Below are positions 46,690-58,000 of a DNA stretch of 64,000 bases, one piece after another. The notes beneath the pieces are model-generated. The model was given only the letters and a program-made list of their open reading frames with translations. It did not search any database and had not been told where the DNA came from. The stretch is taken from assembly GCA_003993805.1 (NCBI GenBank), contig RSEF01000001.1, positions 152,508,390 to 152,572,389 on the forward strand, written 5' to 3'. Position numbers and translations under genes: made by a program. How positions within the stretch are numbered: the first letter of the stretch is position 1; every line of letters begins with the position of its first letter. The stretch is from Himantopus leucocephalus (taxonomy: Eukaryota > Chordata > Aves > Charadriiformes > Recurvirostridae).

Positions 46690-47979
46690 TACATGGCTTC
46701 ATGAAGGGCAAATCATGCCTGACTAATCTAGTGGCCTTGTATGATGAAGTGACTGCATCCATGGACAACGAAAGAGCCACAGAAGTTATCCACCAAGACT
46801 TCTGTAAGGCCTTTTATATGGTTCCCCACAGCATTCTGGCCACTAAATGGGGGAGATATGGGTCTTATAGATTGACTGTTAGATGGATAAGGAACTGTTT
46901 GGATGTTTGTGTCCAAAGAGTTATAGTCAATGGCTTAATGTCCAAGTGGAAACCAGTAACGAGTGCTGTCCTTCAAGGGTATGTACTGGGACCAATGCTA
47001 TCTAATTTCTTCACTAATGACATAGACAGCGGGATTGAGTGCACCCTCTGCAGCCTTGCAGATGACACCAAGCTGAGTGGTGCAGATGATCTGTTAGAGG
47101 GAAAGGATGCCATCCAGAGTGAGCTTGACAGTCTTGAGGAGTGAGCCAGTGTGAACCTCATGAGTTTCAACAAGGCCAAGTGCGAGGTCCTGCACCTGTG
47201 TTGAGGCCATCCCCGATATCAATACAGGCTGAGGGATGAATGGATTGAAAGCAGCCCTGTGGAGGACTTGGGGATACTGGTGGGCAAAAAATTGGACATG
47301 AGCCAGCAATGTGCGCTTGCAGCCCAGAAAGCAAATTGTATCCTGGGCTGTATATATCTTGTGGACAAGCAGGTTGAGGGAGGTGATTCTGCTCCTCTAC
47401 TCTGCTCTGGTGAGACACCACTTGGAGTACTGCGTTCACCTCTGGGGTCTCCAGCACAAGAAAGATATGAACCTGTTAAAGCAGGTCCAGAGGAGGGTCA
47501 CAAAAATGGTCAGAGGGCTGGAACACCTCTCCTATGAAGAAAGGCTGAGACAGTTGGGGTTGGTCAGCCTGAAGAAGAGAACGCTCCAGGGACACCTTAT
47601 TGCTGCCTTTCAATACATAAAGGGAGCTTATAAGAAAGATGGAGATATATTTTTTTTTACCAGAGCCTGTATTGACAGGACAAGGGGCAATGGTTTAAAA
47701 CTGGAAGAGGGGAGATTTAGATTCAATTCATTGTAAAGAAATTCTTTACTCTGGGAGTGGTGAGGCATTGGAGCAGGTTGCCCAGAGAAGCTGTGGATGC
47801 CCTATCCCTGGAAGTGTTCAAGGTCAGGATAGATGGGGCTCTGAACAACTTGATTTAATGAAAAATGGCCCTGCCATGACTGGGGTGTTGGGCTAGATGA
47901 CATCTAAAGATCTTCTTTAAAGAATCTTCCAGCCCAACCATTCTGTGATTCTATGGTTCTATGGCTCTATGATTCTAAG
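46690..47979 (+). mobile_element. CR1 LINE, 5'-truncated, about 1.3 kb
   Basis: The longest CR1 in the window. It starts in the reverse-transcriptase domain at about 46690 (CATGGCTTCATGAAGGGCAA) and ends with TTCTGTGATTCTATGGTTCT, ATGGCTCTATGATTCTAAG at 47979. It belongs to another subfamily than the 30-kb copy: the coding block reads [20 protein letters not shown] and its 3' UTR is AAGTGTTCAAGGTCAGGATA. Frames and motifs are described in the pseudogene entry. Confidence 0.93.
46701..47736 (+). pseudogene. CR1 ORF2 reverse-transcriptase remnant with recognisable active site
   Basis: Frame 1 (46701-47144, 147 codons) contains reverse-transcriptase motif A at about residues 32-43 as QDFCKAFYMVPH, where the catalytic Asp (residue 33) survives but the usual FD is FY; a VLQGYVLGP block replaces the usual PQGSVLGP; and the catalytic box reads LADD (residues 119-122), so both aspartates survive. 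A stop TGA (47142-47144) then ends the frame, apparently a TGG to TGA change, and another in-frame TGA follows near 47203. A frameshift near 47355-47380 moves the homology to the frame open at 47311-47736, which carries [20 protein letters not shown], the [14 protein letters not shown] block, and RACIDRTRGNGLKLEEGRFR. N-terminal endonuclease is missing by truncation. Inactive. Confidence 0.9.
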
Positions 47980-48820
47980 TACTTATAGCCTTAGTTTTCA
48001 AACATGCTCATTAGCTTAAGCTCTTCATTTGATACTTGTGTCATCTTAAAAAATGCTTCTCAGAGACTGAGAAAGAACCTCAGATGCACCTCTTGTTTAT
48101 ACGCAGATGGCACGTGCCCTAAATCATAATTGAGAAGACTGGGACAAGTTTCAGAAAAGTAGAAAAAGATCAAATGGAGCAAAAAGGTCTGGCTAAAAGA
48201 CAGGGAAAGGAACAGAAATAAAATATATTCATTCTTAGAATAGTAAGAGTTAAATACCCTGCAGCCTTTTTGCATTATCTGAGTAAGTTTTTCAATGATA
48301 GGACTCCATATTTATGCTTACAGATTTGCTGCTTTGGGTCATCTCAGAGATTATCAATAGAAAAAAAAAGAACAAGAAATTGTTGTGTACTTTTCGTATT
48401 CAGGGGAATAGTGTGATGGTTTTATTGGTCATAAATCAATTAACATTATCGGTTCAAGTAGTACGTTAAACAAACAACACAATTCAGTCAGCGCCACTCA
48501 TGCTGAAAAGTATGAAATGATCTCCCACCTACCTATTTTGACTTTTGCAACATGTGTTTTAAATTTATACATATAACCAAAAGGAAATGAACATGTACTC
48601 CAGAGCACAAAGTAAAATATTTCTCCAGCTACAGTGATGCCTTTTATATTTTATTCACAGGTAAAATAGAATTGAGTCGTCTAAGAAAAAAAACAAACAT
48701 AAAGTCTCTGTTCTGATGTTTGCATACTGAGAGTAACAGAGTAAGTGACCCCCAAAATTCATTTTTAGAAGTGAGATTGTCAGCAGAGCAGTGTTGGCTG
48801 GTCAAACCTCATTATTCATG
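47980..48820. other. Unique non-coding sequence between two CR1 copies
   Basis: AT-rich, nothing recognised. Confidence 0.45.
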
Positions 48821-48976
48821 GAATCATAGAATCATAGAATCATGGAATCATAGAATGGTTTAGGTTGGAAGGGACCTTGAAGATCATCGAGTTCCAACCC
48901 CCCTGCCATAAGCAGGGACACCTCCCAGTAGACCAGGTTGCTTAAGGCCCCTTCCAGCCTGGCCTTGAACACCTCC
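48821..48976 (-). mobile_element. CR1 LINE 3' fragment, minus strand
   Basis: About 156 bp. The left edge is the reverse complement of the CR1 terminal repeat (GAATCATAGAATCATAGAAT, four imperfect units), followed by GGTTTAGGTTGGAAGGGACC and the rest of the 3' UTR up to CCTTGAACACCTCC. It is heavily 5' truncated and has the look of a relatively young copy because the unit repeats and the 3' UTR are well preserved. Confidence 0.93.
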
Positions 48977-51900
48977 TTCAGATGCTATTACACTATTTGC
49001 TTGCTTGATCATTTTTGAAGCCCATACAGAAAGTGAGCTCTGATGTACAGGGAAGGTCCTTGTTAAGAAATAGATTGTCCCTAGTGCTGCTTCTCCTTTC
49101 ATAAATTACAGTGGCTTTGTTTTGACTGAATCCTGTGTAGACACCATCTGAAAAGAAAAAAATATTGTGTGCTCTTTCCAAAGTAGGCTTTGGTAAAACT
49201 TACAGGAAAGGGAATGAGTGTGGAAGACGTAAGAGGAACCTGACTGCTCACTCTGAGCATGGCATATTCCCAGTTCACTTTTCACCAGGTTCACGTTCAG
49301 GACCTTTACTGGAATTTTTATTGCTACACAGTTCTTGCATGATATAGAGGCCCAAGATATCTTTTATTCTATGAGAGACAGCATTCTTGCTGCAGGTTTG
49401 GCATTATAATCTAATTTGTGAAGTGTTTGTCTGAAAAAGAACATCATGGCTTCTTTTGCTACTGAAAATAGGAAAAATCCTGAACAAACCCCTGGTATTC
49501 AATTGTAAGCAGAATTGATTTGCTTAATCCCTTGGCTGCATCACTGTGTCTCATCCTGTTATTGGTAACAGGAGTTGTGCCAAAAATAATATCCCCTTCA
49601 CTGTGCCAAACTGATACTGTCCAACACTTTCAAAAAGCAAGTATGTTGCCAAATAAAATAGATTTCTGAGAATGAGCTGGTGTGAACTCATGAACCACTT
49701 TTAAACTCATTTTGCACATTGAACTTATTTAAGTACTGAAAGCTGGTTGAAATATTGCACTAACTTAGAGATGACAGGAGTGGCTCCTCCCTGTAAACTG
49801 TAGCGCAGTCAGACTGCAGTCTCTGCCTGATGTGTAAATATTCACCGTTTTGGTAGGTGGTCCGCTTCTAATGCTCATAGCATTTTATTTCATGACATGG
49901 AAACAGTAAAGTTGTTAACTGATTCTTTCTTTCACCTCTGTCTGCGGGTCTAGTTACATTAACTTTTTTATGTGTCAATGTTTCTTCTTTTCTCTTTCAC
50001 TGAAAAGAAAATTCGTAGAGCTCTAGGATCACAACTCCCTTTCATACTGGAAAACATTCTAAGAGGTGCCTAAGCTATTTCAGGTACCCAAAACACCTTT
50101 GTGTTAATGTGGTGCCGTGTCCCAGCAAATTACTTTAAGTAGATGCTGCCTGGCATGGCTCTGCTCTGTCTGAACCTGGAGAAATATCTCTCTTCTGCTG
50201 GCCAGGTCAACAGATATGCTTTGGTACTGTCTCATCAGTGTGACACACTGTAGAAAAGCTTGAATTTGATTTTGCATCTTTTCTGCCTTAAATCATTAAA
50301 ATTCACTTAGGCCCGTATGGTATAATTCACAAAAATTAAGTTAAAGATGTGTGGAATATTAGGAGATTTTCAGATCAGCCTCACCTTTCTCTTCAGATTT
50401 TCACGTCAATTGCTTGGCAGGAAAATCTTTAGCTTTTCAGAGATGACAAGCAGATCTCTCTCCAATTGGATTTTTTGCATGATAAGATTTTAAGACAGTT
50501 CATCTTCTTTCCTCGTCTGCAGCGTGAAAAAAAGGCCTGAAATTGGTGAAAGAGAAAAAGAGGAAAGTGGGAAAAGATAAAGAGGGGAGAAGCCCATTTA
50601 CCTAAGAAATACCAGATTGTTCTGTTGTCATTTATTCAGTCTCGTAGCTCAGCTAAACTGAAGTTTCTGGCATAGACCAAGCAGAAGGGGAAACTGAATT
50701 TCAGCTGCCCTCATTGCAGGTGGGTGCTGTCACTGCTGGGGCACTTGCTGGTCCTGGAAATACATCTTCTTCTCTCTGCTATTGAGCAGCCTTTCCGCAC
50801 TGGGTAAATTTGGCTCATACAGCACTGCACAAATTGATTCTGACACATCTCTGGTTTTGAAGAAAATTTTCTTTTATTTGTTTTTGTGGTCAGCTGTACA
50901 CAAGTTCTTCTATCCAGCAGCTCTCGTGAAAACTATTAATACCGCTACACCAGCCAGCCAGAGTAGAAGTGTCTGTCCGTGATGGAAGAAAGTCATTGAG
51001 ATGTCAGCAGGGAATCAAAAAAATGGAGAAAATGATGGAATTGTGGCTGAAATCCAATCTATGGAAAACTAATTACATGTGAAATCATTACATAAGGCAT
51101 ATGTTTCTGTTCATTTCCTTTGTGTACCAAGTCAGTTTGACTTGATAGTAATATTATAAGAAGGCTTTTATCATCTACAGTACAGCTCACTGTAGGGTTA
51201 AGATTAGAAAGTGATCTTGTAACAGTTCAGTGAAAGTAATCTGTGTTTCTGCTTGCTGGAGAATGCTGTCATTTTACAAGAAATGCAAAGTACAGAGGTC
51301 ACAGTTCCAGGAGGGTGGAAGAAAATCAGTGTCAGCCTGATTGCCTTTACTTTAGGAAGAGTTATGGAGAAGCCTGAAGTAGTCTACCTACCAAGAGCAG
51401 GGCAAGTACACAACTAAAATACTTGTAGACCACCCCACTTTTGCCTTTTGTACAAGCATTCACATCTGTGATCTCTGAGAGGAACAGATGTGCGGAATAA
51501 TTAATACAAGCCCAAAACAGCAGGAAATACCCCTTGATCTTGATTGGAAACACCAAGTGCAGCAGCATGAGAATATGCAGAAGTGGCTTGCAGAGAAAAA
51601 AAGAACCGTCTTTCAGCTGCCTTCTCCAGCAAACGTTTCCTGCCCCCTGAATTTCTTTCAGAAAGGAACTTTTCCCTAATAAAAGTCTCTTGACCAGCTG
51701 GCTGGTCTTGTAAGGGAGAGAAAGAAAAAAAACCAACCCTGAGTTAAGAAAAATTAATTCATGGAGTGAATATTAATTCTTATCAAGACATTTCCTCTAT
51801 TACATATACATTGTATAAACATAATTAAGCATGAATATTGTGAATATATGATGAAAAAGTAATGAAATATCCATTAAGTCAGAAAATTCATTCCTCAGAT

Positions 51901-54691
51901 CACAGACAGTTTCAGCTTTAATGAATTTATTCTGAAAAGCCTAATATAAGCTTGATTTTACTCAGTCAAAATATCTAGGGGACCCACAAAGGGAGGAAAG
52001 GTGTGAACCTATGTGTACGTACTGGTATTCTTGTATCTGCTTACTTGTATGCAAATAAGGTGCACAGGAAGAATATTAGCCTAATTGTGGGGTACCAGTT
52101 TCAAGATACGAAATCTTAAAAGCCTAAGCCTATGGTAAAATCTTTTATCATGTATGTAAAAAGGATTATTATATGCAGAAAATTTTAAGATTAACAGTTT
52201 GTATGGGATTTATTTGTAATACTTTATGATTTTTTAGAAGCAATTTTCAGTCTTCTTTTGTATTTTCCTTGATTAATTTGCTCATTAACAGATCTTTTTA
52301 CTTTTACAAGGCCTCCTTACATTGCAGCTGCAGCTTAACCTACAGAAGTACTTCCCCATATATTAAAGAAAAAAAAAAAGCACTCAGCCTGCCACTAATT
52401 AATTGACATATGGAATCCTCCAGATGCCAACACCATCTCTTTCATCCCAATAGCATTTGGGTTGATGTGCTTTTGAGCAAAAAAGAGACCTTACTTCAGT
52501 GTCTTTAAAGAGACTGCTTTTAATTATAGGGGCTACAGAACTGGCCAGTTCCCCATTCAAGCAGTTTCCAGCAGGTATGAGCTCCCATGATGGCTGTTAT
52601 GATTACCACCCTCACAACTGTCCTTTCAGTACTGTTCCTGTAAACAGAGATCTTGATCAGAAAAAAACCTGGGCATTAAAAGTCTCATCTGGTCACTCGC
52701 TGACTGGCTAGTCCAGAGGGGCAGAAAATTAATACCTTGGTCCCAGAGCAACACTGGTCACCCACCTTGGAGGTAAATGGGGGAGAGATTCAGAACCTTT
52801 CTGAGGCGCATGTGATGTTTTAGATGGTATAAGTGATGGAACAGTTTTTGTATGGCCTTTGCAACTCACTGAAGTCATGCAAAAATATGTCCTTTCTGTG
52901 CAGTGAGGTATAAATTAGATTAAATTTTTTATGGCAATGTTTCTATGGTAAAGCAATTTAGTATTCTATGAAAATGCACAGAAGTGAGGCATCCACTGCT
53001 AAATGTACTAGTGTGATACTTTTTTAATGCACTGATTATTCTAGCCCAACATAATTAAAAGCTCAGCAATCATCAGCAAACAAAATATACATTGCATATG
53101 AAAAATCTGAAACATGTATTTAAGAACAACTACTGCTGTTTTTTTACATTGTTGCTTTTTTAGGGTTTGTTTTTTTTTTTTTACACCATTTGTGCCATTC
53201 ATGCCAGTTACTAATTTGTTTTCTATCTCACTGATGCTTGAGTAATCTGCGTTTAACCAGGTTGTTTGGAATACTGTATTCATTTGAACCAAATGTGACA
53301 ATTAAAGTTGGTCTGGTACATTGTTTCCTAACTGGAAATATTCTTGTTCATGTAAAACAATGTACTGTGGTTCTTAAAGATTCCAAATGAAAAAGAGTAG
53401 GCTGCAACAGAAGTTTTCACGGCCAATGCAACTCTCCTAAACAGACAGAGACAGGTAAGGAGCTAGTGCGTAATCTTTCATCTCTACAATATAGAATTCA
53501 CAAAGTATGTACAGTTGCATGAACATTAACATGAGTCCCCCATACATTCTTTTCAAATCAAATCTTATTCTCTGTGAAGAACTTCACTGAAGCTCACTGT
53601 GAAATTCATTTGCTAGTATTTACTATTTAATTCAATCTGAAATAAAAGTTTAGATAGAAAAAGGGAATAAATGCAAAAAAACCCCAAATAATTGTTGCAA
53701 AACATTCCATTCAGATGAGAAAAGATTACCCCACAATTTTAGCTGGAAATGAATAATTCATTCCAACACTGAGGAGAGCCTAGTGTTTCATTAACTACTG
53801 ATTTGTGGTGATCTAATTCGGGAATTTTATTTTCTAACCCAGATGTTTCCTTTATTACACATCTCTACTTTCTTACAGACAGGGAAGAGCAGATGGGAAG
53901 GTGTTGTCCTATCTCCAACACATGGTCAGAATTTAGTATCTTTTGTTTGTCCATTGCTTACAGTTTTAAAGTCTTCAGATCTATTGTGCGTTCTACTAGG
54001 TCTCCCCTCCTCCTTTTGTCTTCCTCATCCTCCATCAAAAGCAAAACCAACTGACTAAAACCTTTCAAACCCATACAAGCCTTTTTACCCACTGACATTA
54101 ACAACACACACAAATATTGAGTAAGATTTTGTTCCACTGAAAACTGTTTCTTTTTAAAAAAGAGAAAAAAGGATAAATGACGATCTTAAAAAAGCTGCTG
54201 ATTAAAACAAGCTAGCACATAACTTAAAGTTAATTCTGGGTGTTTTGTTTTTAAGTATCTAATGACTACAGGCTTGTGCTAGTTTAGTGGGCCTCCAGCA
54301 TATTACTTACTGAGGTTTAGGTTCATCTCATCCTCATGTAGGTACCTAGTTGAACCACAGATGTCAGGAACAGAATCACCCTTTGCTGTCTCCCTCCCAA
54401 GGAAGGGAAGAGCGAGGGTGATTTCACCCAACCAAGATCTGGTGGGAAGAAACTCCTGTGTTGACTGAAGAGTGGTGCTTTGGGAGTCTAGCTGTTTGAA
54501 GTGAACCTGGTCAGACAACCCTTTTCAGAATAGTTTGGAAAGCAAAAGGCTGCTAACAGCACCTTTCAGCTCTCCTTTCTAACCGTGGTTGTAACTCAAG
54601 AGAGCTGTGCTTATGTAGAGTACTGAAGATAACAGCATGTAGACTTTTACATATGAGCATTTGCACTGGTCAGTATTTACAAATGCAAAGC
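48977..54691. other. Unique non-coding sequence
   Basis: No gene, RNA gene or transposon recognised. A purine-rich stretch occurs at 50520-50595. The open frame at 51362-51736 (124 codons, minus) is unrecognised and hydrophobic because of local T richness. T runs are at 53160-53180. Confidence 0.4.
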
Positions 54692-54696
54692 CATAC

Positions 54697-55076
54697 TGTC
54701 CTCGTTCTGGTGGGGACAGGGTTAATTTACCCAAGGATCTGGCCCAGGACACAGGTATTCCACACCATGTGAGCCATGCCCAGGCTATAGGGGGGCGCTG
54801 GCCAGGGGAAGGGTCAGGAAATCACAGGGCGGGCACGGGCTGGGGCTGCCCAGGTCCGGTGGGTGAGCGATGGTACCGTAATCATGTTTGTGCATTCCTC
54901 TAAAGGTGTTACTGTTGTTTTCCTCTTTCCTTCACTGTTCTGTTAAACTGCCTTTATCTCAACTCATGAGTTTTGCCTTTTTCTTCTGATTCTCCCACCG
55001 CATCCCACAGCTGGGGGGGGGCGGTGAGTGAGTGGCCTTGTGCTTCTTTGTTGCTGCCTGGAGTTAAACCAGGACA
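54697..55076 (+). mobile_element. Solo LTR of the same avian endogenous-retrovirus family, with perfect target duplication
   Basis: A 380-bp LTR beginning TGTCCTCGTTCTGGTGGGGA and ending GTTAAACCAGGACA. The 5 bp before (CATAC, 54692-54696) equal the 5 bp after (CATAC, 55077-55081), an exact target-site duplication that fixes the boundaries. Recognisable internal landmarks are the GGTATTCCACACCATGTGAG block, a TATA-like CAGGCTATAGG, a GTTAAA-type polyA signal (about 54942), and the CTCAACTCATGAGTTTTGCC region, which pairs with the equivalent of the copy at 16 kb on the other strand. It is shorter than that 587-bp copy, so an internal deletion or a shorter subfamily is likely. No internal proviral sequence remains. 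Confidence 0.92.
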
Positions 55077-55081
55077 CATAC

Positions 55082-58000
55082 TTAAGGCAGAATAAGAGAG
55101 GCTAGGACTTCTCATTGTCATTTTAAAGGAAAAGAAGACTGGCTTCCTGAATTCTGGTATAAAATCCATCAGCATTTCTGTTCTTTCAGGGCAGAGCAGA
55201 ATGAATTAAAAACAAAAGTCAAATAATACGTAACAGCTTTAAAAAACATTAGAGAATTAATTTTAAAAAATGTTTATTGATAAAAGTTTCAAAATACTGA
55301 TAAGGTTTCATTTCAGCAAGAGGACAAAAATTTTAAAAATTTCCCCTCATACCTGATTTCCAGTGGATTAAAATGTCTGGCAGAAAGAGATTGAGAAAGA
55401 GTTCTTTTTATTCCCACAAAAATGAAGTTGCGAAAAGGAGATTTAAATTTCATCTTTCAAAAGTTGCATCAAAATTAGGACATTTCACCTTTCATATGTG
55501 TACATATAATCTTTCAGCTGTTTTCCATAATGAAAAAAGCTGATGGAATGTTATGCGTGCCTGTTTTTTTGAAGCCAGATACACCACAGTAATAGGCTCG
55601 GTCTGGGAGTGGTGTGTAGAGTGGAGAGGCGTTGTAACGCTGCGCATTAACCTAAATCCCCATTGACATTCCACTGTGCTACTGCCTGTATTACCTACTA
55701 AGTCTCTTTATGTATTTCTAAAGACCCTATAGTGAGGTTCTTTAAATTGCTCTGCGTAGCTAACATTACAGAACGAGGTTTTAAAGGGTGGCATATAAGG
55801 GAAAGGCTAGAGTACATTTTTCAATACCTTGCTGCTTTTACCCGCACCCTTTTCGTCACATATATCAGAGTTCTGGTGATAGTATTTCTACAATGCATTT
55901 GGGTCTTCCTCGACCAAATTCAAACACCATTAATCAGGAAATGCAACTTAAATATAGTTTTGTCCAATGACCTAATTTAAAAAAATAATTAATTAATATT
56001 ACTCATATAATATATAAATGGTTGTCATTTACCTCTATTTTTGATGCTGTTATTAAAGAAGTGGATTTAATGGGCCAGCAAATGGGTCCATTAGTTTGTC
56101 CCTGTCTATTAAAGCATCTACACTGTCATGAGATGATGGGAATGCCTGCACAGCTTTGCAAGCTCCTTATGTAAATTAAGGATGCCTATCATTCCCTGAG
56201 ATGTTTTTGTTTGTTAAAGTGTTTTGTTGCTGATGGATAGGGACTAAATGTACTTCTGGTTAAAGACTGTCTAGAGTTGAAAGCAAGGTACAATTCCTCA
56301 CAATAGTATAGTTTTTCAACCTGAGGACATTAAGGCCATTCAGATCTGGATATTTTATTTTATTTTTCCACAAGCCCAGAGGACTGGCTTATATTAAGAA
56401 ATAATAGGAAGACAGAAAAAAATGGCTACTTTTCATGTGAATATTCCACTTACTAGACCAGGTCTGTGAAATCTAGCAGCTATTTGACGTCACTAAAAAT
56501 GCTCTGCACGCTACTTTTAGGCTATACATAGCTGCCTTCAAGTCTTTTCTCCAACAGAGAAAGAGAAAGAGCCCGAGGAAGAACTTCGACAGCTTATGTC
56601 TTTCTGCTTTGGGGACTAACTGTTACGTTCTGGTCAGCAAGTGCAGTTCATGCCTCTGGGAACCAAGGATCAGGTTCTTAGGGGCATCTTGGGTCCTGAA
56701 ATATTTCCAGAAGTGGGTGGACAACAGGGGCTGTGGTGGTAAGGTAGTGGTGGCATGGAAGAAAGCCAGACCTTTGATCCTGGGGCTGTTTGCCAATACC
56801 CAGTGCTGCAGAGCAGAGAAGAAGATATTTTGGGTTGTAAAAAATGTCATCTTCTTGTTGGGATTCACATCTCCAGATTTTTTCCAGGTACCTATGTGCC
56901 TGCCCGGTCCTTCCTCACAGACTCACAAGAGTGCGAGTGGTGACCACAGCTCTACTTATTAATTCCACACCTTGGAGGTGAGAATGTGGGAGATCTAGAC
57001 ATGTACCTCCTTCTCTATCTGGAGGCATCTTGGCACCAAAAAGTAATGTATGAGTAAAAATGATTACTCTCCTCATCTTCTCCTGAATCACTTCTTGTTA
57101 GCATGGATTACACGGATCTTCACTGGGCTCAGAGGAAGAGAAGTGAATGGATGAACGTGTTATGAGGACTGTGACCCAACAAGGACAGAGCAACATTTCC
57201 ATGCCTTCTCCTCTGAACAGAGCCATGACTAACCCAGGCATATTGTCGTTCACCATGTTCTGTCTAATCATGCTTATTGAATCTGGTCTCCCAGTTTAGG
57301 AAGACGGAGAAATGTACCATCTGTAAATTTTGGTAGAGTTTAGGCCTATTTACTGAGCATTTATGGACATGCCCAGCATCAGATACTCAGCCATCCCAAA
57401 CAACAGATGACAACATGGCAGCCCGTAGTCCTTAATCATCTCCTAGGCCAGGCAATCACTGCAGGTCAATTTTAACTATCTGCATTTTCAACAGGGTACC
57501 CAAGGCGGTGATTGGACCTCTTGTTTTCCCCCAGTTCCCTTTGCAGTCCTGGCCCTACACCATATGTGTCTCCAAAATCATACTTTGCAAACACTTTTGC
57601 TGCTGTGGTATGGCTTGTTTTTATTAGCTTATTTTAAAAGCATTCCATTTGACTAAATCAGTTGATTTAACTCCCAAACAATGAATAATTAACATCATTT
57701 TTTCACTGGAGGCCAGTCTTTGCTTACATCAAGGAAAGTTTTTCTGTTATGTCTATGGGCAGTTCTGTTAGTCTTGCTATTAGTAGGAAAACAGTCCTTT
57801 TTCCCATCTAGTGCTGCATCACTTCTCTTCTCCCCTTTCTCTCACATGAGAGCTCCTTATTCTGATACCAAGAGGAAGCTAGTTACAGCTGTTACTTCAC
57901 ATATTTCATATCTGTCACCCACTATTTTAGGCATGGATAGTAATGATTGACATGTATTGTGCAGTTCTATAGATTACTTGAAAGGAATTCCACTTCTGCT

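Noticed and set aside
48821..48860. CRISPR-like direct repeats (GAATCATAGAATC units)
   Set aside because: These are the CR1 3' terminal repeat on the minus strand, without spacers, in a vertebrate genome.
51362..51736. 124-codon minus-strand frame
   Set aside because: Composition-driven hydrophobic residues with no recognisable domain; overlaps another frame on the opposite strand.
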